From NCBI GenBank assembly GCA_031262635.1, contig JAISHN010000032.1, forward strand, positions 1 through 7,230: a stretch of 7,230 nt of DNA, written 5' to 3'. The notes under the pieces were generated by a model. The model did no database searches and was not told the DNA's origin. It was given only the letters and a program-made list of their open reading frames with translations. A program made the position numbers and the translations under genes. Of this stretch, positions 5,810 to 7,230 are shown piece after piece (the first letter of the stretch is position 1; the number at the start of each line of letters is the position of its first letter). Source of the DNA: Holosporaceae bacterium (GTDB taxonomy: Bacteria > Pseudomonadota > Alphaproteobacteria > UBA3830).

Positions 5810-5830
5810 AAAAAGGGAGGGAACCTCCTT
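5810..5830 (-). terminator. Rho-independent terminator of the exported-protein gene
   Basis: On the minus strand GGAGG-TTC-CCTCC (5828-5816) forms a tight five-pair GC stem, extended outward by a G-T and an A-T pair, and runs into TTTTT (5814-5810). It lies about 55 bases after the stop at 5886, a suitable place for the end of that transcript. Confidence 0.55.
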
Positions 5831-5885
5831 CCGCTCCCCTTGCAGCGCGATCAAAAAGCAGTCGCGCATTGGTTGTAAGAAGTGT

Positions 5886-6425
5886 TTACTTGAACTTGAG
5901 TAAGAGGTGTGCGGCGAATTCACAAGCAGTATAAAGTTGTCGATTAGAAGCTTTGTTGTCTTCTTGTATCTGGAGCACCTTGGCTAGAGCAGTGTCACGT
6001 GTCGTCGCGTCGCATGTTTCACGTAGATAATTGATCGTCGGTATGTCTTCGCGAAAGGCGGCTTTTATGAAAGCTTCAACAGCCTCCTCTGTGTGACCTG
6101 CTTCTGGAAGGTGGAGGCGCTTCATTAGTTCTACTTGTCCACGTGAAGCTAATGTGACGACTATATGTGGACTAGGTTTTATCCCCAAGCTGGCAAATAA
6201 TTCAAAGTTCAAATCTAAATCCCACTGCTGTGTTATTGCGATGTCTAGATAGGCAGTAGCGCATGCTTTAAATAAAGCTGTGGCGGAGCTAGGAGAAGTC
6301 TGAACCGAAAAAAACTGACGCGCAGATTGGATTAGCGCGTCTTGAACGGCTTCCTGAGCCTGCATCCCATAAGAACCCGCCGAACAACATAAAACTCCAA
6401 CAATAAAAGCTAAACTTTTTCTCAT
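5886..6425 (-). CDS. Small exported protein of unknown function, possible ankyrin-like helices
   Basis: I do not recognise a family. The 179-residue product has a Sec-type signal peptide: MRKS, a hydrophobic core (5-14) and small residues CSAGSYG (14-20), with cleavage probable between about 17 and 24. The cysteines at 13-14 do not make a proper lipobox. The rest is mostly helical. Two helical pairs about 30 residues apart, ASRGQVELMKRL (93-104) and AAFREDIPTINYL (122-134), resemble degenerate ankyrin repeats; this is a weak resemblance. The start at 6425 has a strong AAGGAGG seven bases upstream. Codon choice differs from the neighbours (more CAG, GCT, ACA; only one GATC in 540 bases), which suggests a different origin. 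It has its own promoter candidate and terminator, so it is a single-gene unit. A periplasmic or secreted host-interaction role would be a guess. Confidence 0.75.
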   Translation of the reverse strand: MRKSLAFIVGVLCCSAGSYGMQAQEAVQDALIQSARQFFSVQTSPSSATALFKACATAYLDIAITQQWDLDLNFELFASLGIKPSPHIVVTLASRGQVELMKRLHLPEAGHTEEAVEAFIKAAFREDIPTINYLRETCDATTRDTALAKVLQIQEDNKASNRQLYTACEFAAHLLLKFK

Positions 6426-6454
6426 TTTGTTTCCTCCTTTATAAAAATGTTAGC

Positions 6455-6484
6455 AATATAAGCCAAATATTAATTAAAGAGCAA
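6455..6484 (-). promoter_or_regulatory. Possible promoter of the exported-protein gene
   Basis: On the minus strand TTGCTC (6484-6479) lies 18 bases from TATATT (6460-6455). The -10 matches five of six consensus bases; the -35 matches only three. The transcript would start near 6448 with a leader of about 22 bases including the strong ribosome site. Confidence 0.35.
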
Positions 6485-6499
6485 CATAAAAATTATATT

Positions 6500-6528
6500 T
6501 TTAAAAAATAAAGTTAATACATTATAAT
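6500..6528 (+). promoter_or_regulatory. Predicted promoter of the prohead protease unit
   Basis: TATAAT (6523-6528) is a perfect -10; TTTAAA (6500-6505) is a moderate -35 at 17-base spacing. The -10 is enclosed by the inverted repeat AATACAT (6516-6522) and ATGTATT (6531-6537), which might be an operator. The region is very AT-rich, so chance matches are a risk. Confidence 0.45.
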
Positions 6529-6567
6529 ATATGTATTTTTTAAAAAGATCTTGCGGAGTTAAAAAAA

Positions 6568-6621
6568 ATGCCGGAAGATAATTTTGTTCGAACAATAAAA
6601 AACAAAAAGGAGAAAATATGA
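6568..6621 (+). CDS. Tiny 17-codon frame coupled to the prohead protease
   Basis: An ATG at 6568, preceded by GGAG at 6555-6558, opens a 17-codon frame (MPEDNFVRTIKNKKEKI). Its TGA stop overlaps the next ATG as ATGA, the usual form of translational coupling. In alphaproteobacterial gene-transfer agents a small gene sits between portal and protease; this could be the remnant of such a gene or a leader peptide, or chance. It has no recognisable domain. Confidence 0.3.
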   Translation: MPEDNFVRTIKNKKEKI

Positions 6622-7130
6622 AATATTTGACGCCGCGACTATGCCTAAAATCGCTGGACGAGAACGGCGAGATTTCCGGTTACGCAAGCGTGTTTGACGT
6701 TGTCGACGGATACGGCGACGTGGTCGCAAGAGGGGCGTTTAAAAACGCCGTCGCAGATTCTATCGCGGGAAAAAAGCCGAAGTTGTTATGGCAGCACGAC
6801 GTAAATTCTCCGATCGGAGTGATCGAAGAAATTCGCGAGGACGATCGCGGACTTTTTATAAAAGGACGGCTGCTTCTCGAAATTCCTAAGGCAAAAGAAG
6901 TCTATTCTTTATTGAAAAACAAAGCGATAGATGGGTTTTCTATTGGGTACAAAATCAAGGGCAACCATTTTAGAGGCGGCCGGCAATATTTAACGGATAT
7001 CGATTTGCTGGAAATTTCAATAGTCACTTTTCCCGCCTGCGAAGAGGCGACCGTCGAAAAAGTTAAGTCAAAAGAGGACGTTTTAAGGAAAATAATAGAG
7101 ATTTCTCGAAGAGTAAAGGGATGCGTTTGA
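6618..7130 (+). CDS. HK97-family prohead protease
   Basis: This 170-residue protein is a phage maturation protease (HK97 gp4 type, herpesvirus assemblin-like fold) that cleaves the scaffold part of capsid subunits during head assembly. The conserved order is seen: GYASVFDVVDGYGDVVARGAF (21-41 in two motifs, GYASVF and GDVV..GAF), LLWQHD (57-62 region) with catalytic H60, the segment IDGFSIGY (104-111) with nucleophile S108, and LLEISIVTFPA (130-140) with E132. The full catalytic set is present and the length is normal. The ATG at 6618 follows AAGGAG (6607-6612). No portal or terminase gene lies upstream; instead there is a promoter region and an opposite-strand non-phage gene. Codon style matches the host genes, which fits a long-resident element such as a gene-transfer-agent-like gene or an old prophage relic. 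The following frame overlaps its end by ten bases. Confidence 0.92.
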   Translation: MKYLTPRLCLKSLDENGEISGYASVFDVVDGYGDVVARGAFKNAVADSIAGKKPKLLWQHDVNSPIGVIEEIREDDRGLFIKGRLLLEIPKAKEVYSLLKNKAIDGFSIGYKIKGNHFRGGRQYLTDIDLLEISIVTFPACEEATVEKVKSKEDVLRKIIEISRRVKGCV

Positions 7131-7230
7131 CGAAAAGAACAACGTCGTCGCTAAATTTTTCTACGGTCGTCAGTAGCGGCGACAAGGACGCGGATGAGTC
7201 GCTCGTCATGACGACGAGTAACGACGCGTC
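7121..7230 (+). CDS. Start of a gene cut by the window edge
   Basis: An open frame begins at ATG 7121, overlapping the last ten bases of the protease gene, and runs without a stop to the window end (36 complete codons, beginning MRLTKRTTSSLNFSTVV). Its codons (ACG, TCG, GTC, GAC) match the local coding style. The ribosome site is poor (AAAGGG directly before the ATG), so coupling to the protease is likely. By position it could be a head protein, where a major capsid gene is the usual neighbour, but the visible part does not identify it. Confidence 0.5.
   Translation, partial: MRLTKRTTSSLNFSTVVSSGDKDADESLVMTTSNDA

Larger units (their letters stand above)
5560..5885. other. Convergent intergenic region with hairpins and repeat
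   Basis: This 326-bp gap lies between two genes that end toward each other. No gene is supported. It holds two tandem hairpins (5628-5652 with CCTTGA/TCAAGG, and 5656-5684 with CAGACGG/CCGTCTG), the truncated family B repeat (5734-5808), a minus-strand terminator (5810-5830) and a further hairpin GCGCGA/TCGCGC (5845-5867) without a T-run. A 70-codon minus-strand frame (5923-5711) crosses the repeat and is not thought to be real. Confidence 0.6.

Noticed and set aside
5845..5867. Hairpin GCGCGA/TCGCGC as a terminator
   Set aside because: No T-run on either side; the hairpin at 5810-5830 is a better terminator.
5711..5923. 70-codon minus-strand frame overlapping the end of the exported-protein gene
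   Set aside because: It covers the terminator and the truncated repeat; the translation is that of the repeat.
1..7230. tRNA, rRNA, CRISPR array, toxin-antitoxin pair or complete insertion sequence
   Set aside because: I found no T-arm or cloverleaf pattern, no regularly spaced repeats, no paired small genes and no transposase motifs.

Overview
The window looks like the chromosome of an alphaproteobacterium, probably a host-associated one of the Rickettsiales/Holosporales kind. The evidence is a GapR/DUF2312 (UPF0335) protein, which is essentially restricted to Alphaproteobacteria, a lipid A gene (lpxC), an HK97-type prohead protease, and intergenic palindromic repeats resembling those that litter rickettsial-type genomes. 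Most genes share one codon style (many GCG, TCG, CGA, GAC codons) and are rich in GATC. The species cannot be named from this window.

Layout. Positions 1-236 hold no convincing gene, only a scrap of a repeat. On the minus strand, lpxC (2819-1983, TTG start) is followed by a 318-bp block of two unrelated palindromic repeats and then a multi-membrane protein of GT-C glycosyltransferase type (1664-237). From 2820 to 3041 lies a compact divergent control region: two sigma70-like promoters face apart and their -35 boxes sit inside a perfect 6-6-6 dyad. On the plus strand follow gapR (3042-3308), pgeF (3298-4041, overlapping gapR), a diphosphomevalonate decarboxylase-like gene (4054-4974), a palindromic repeat, and a Nudix hydrolase (5134-5559). 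A 326-bp convergent gap holds hairpins, a second copy of one repeat and a terminator. A short exported protein of different codon style lies on the minus strand (6425-5886). An AT-rich divergent region (6426-6617) then leads into an HK97-type prohead protease (6618-7130) and the start of another gene that runs off the window (7121-7230).

How the genes fit together. LpxC (lipid A), PgeF (peptidoglycan precursor editing), the GT-C protein (probable surface glycan) and the mevalonate-pathway enzyme (isoprenoids, hence undecaprenyl carrier lipid) all bear on envelope building. GapR is a chromosome-organising protein. The protease with its own promoter and no portal gene upstream suggests a dispersed capsid module, such as a gene-transfer-agent-like remnant or a prophage relic. 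I see no clear undescribed defence or mobile system. The best leads are the two repeat families, the shared lpxC/gapR operator, the lone mevalonate enzyme and the isolated protease unit.
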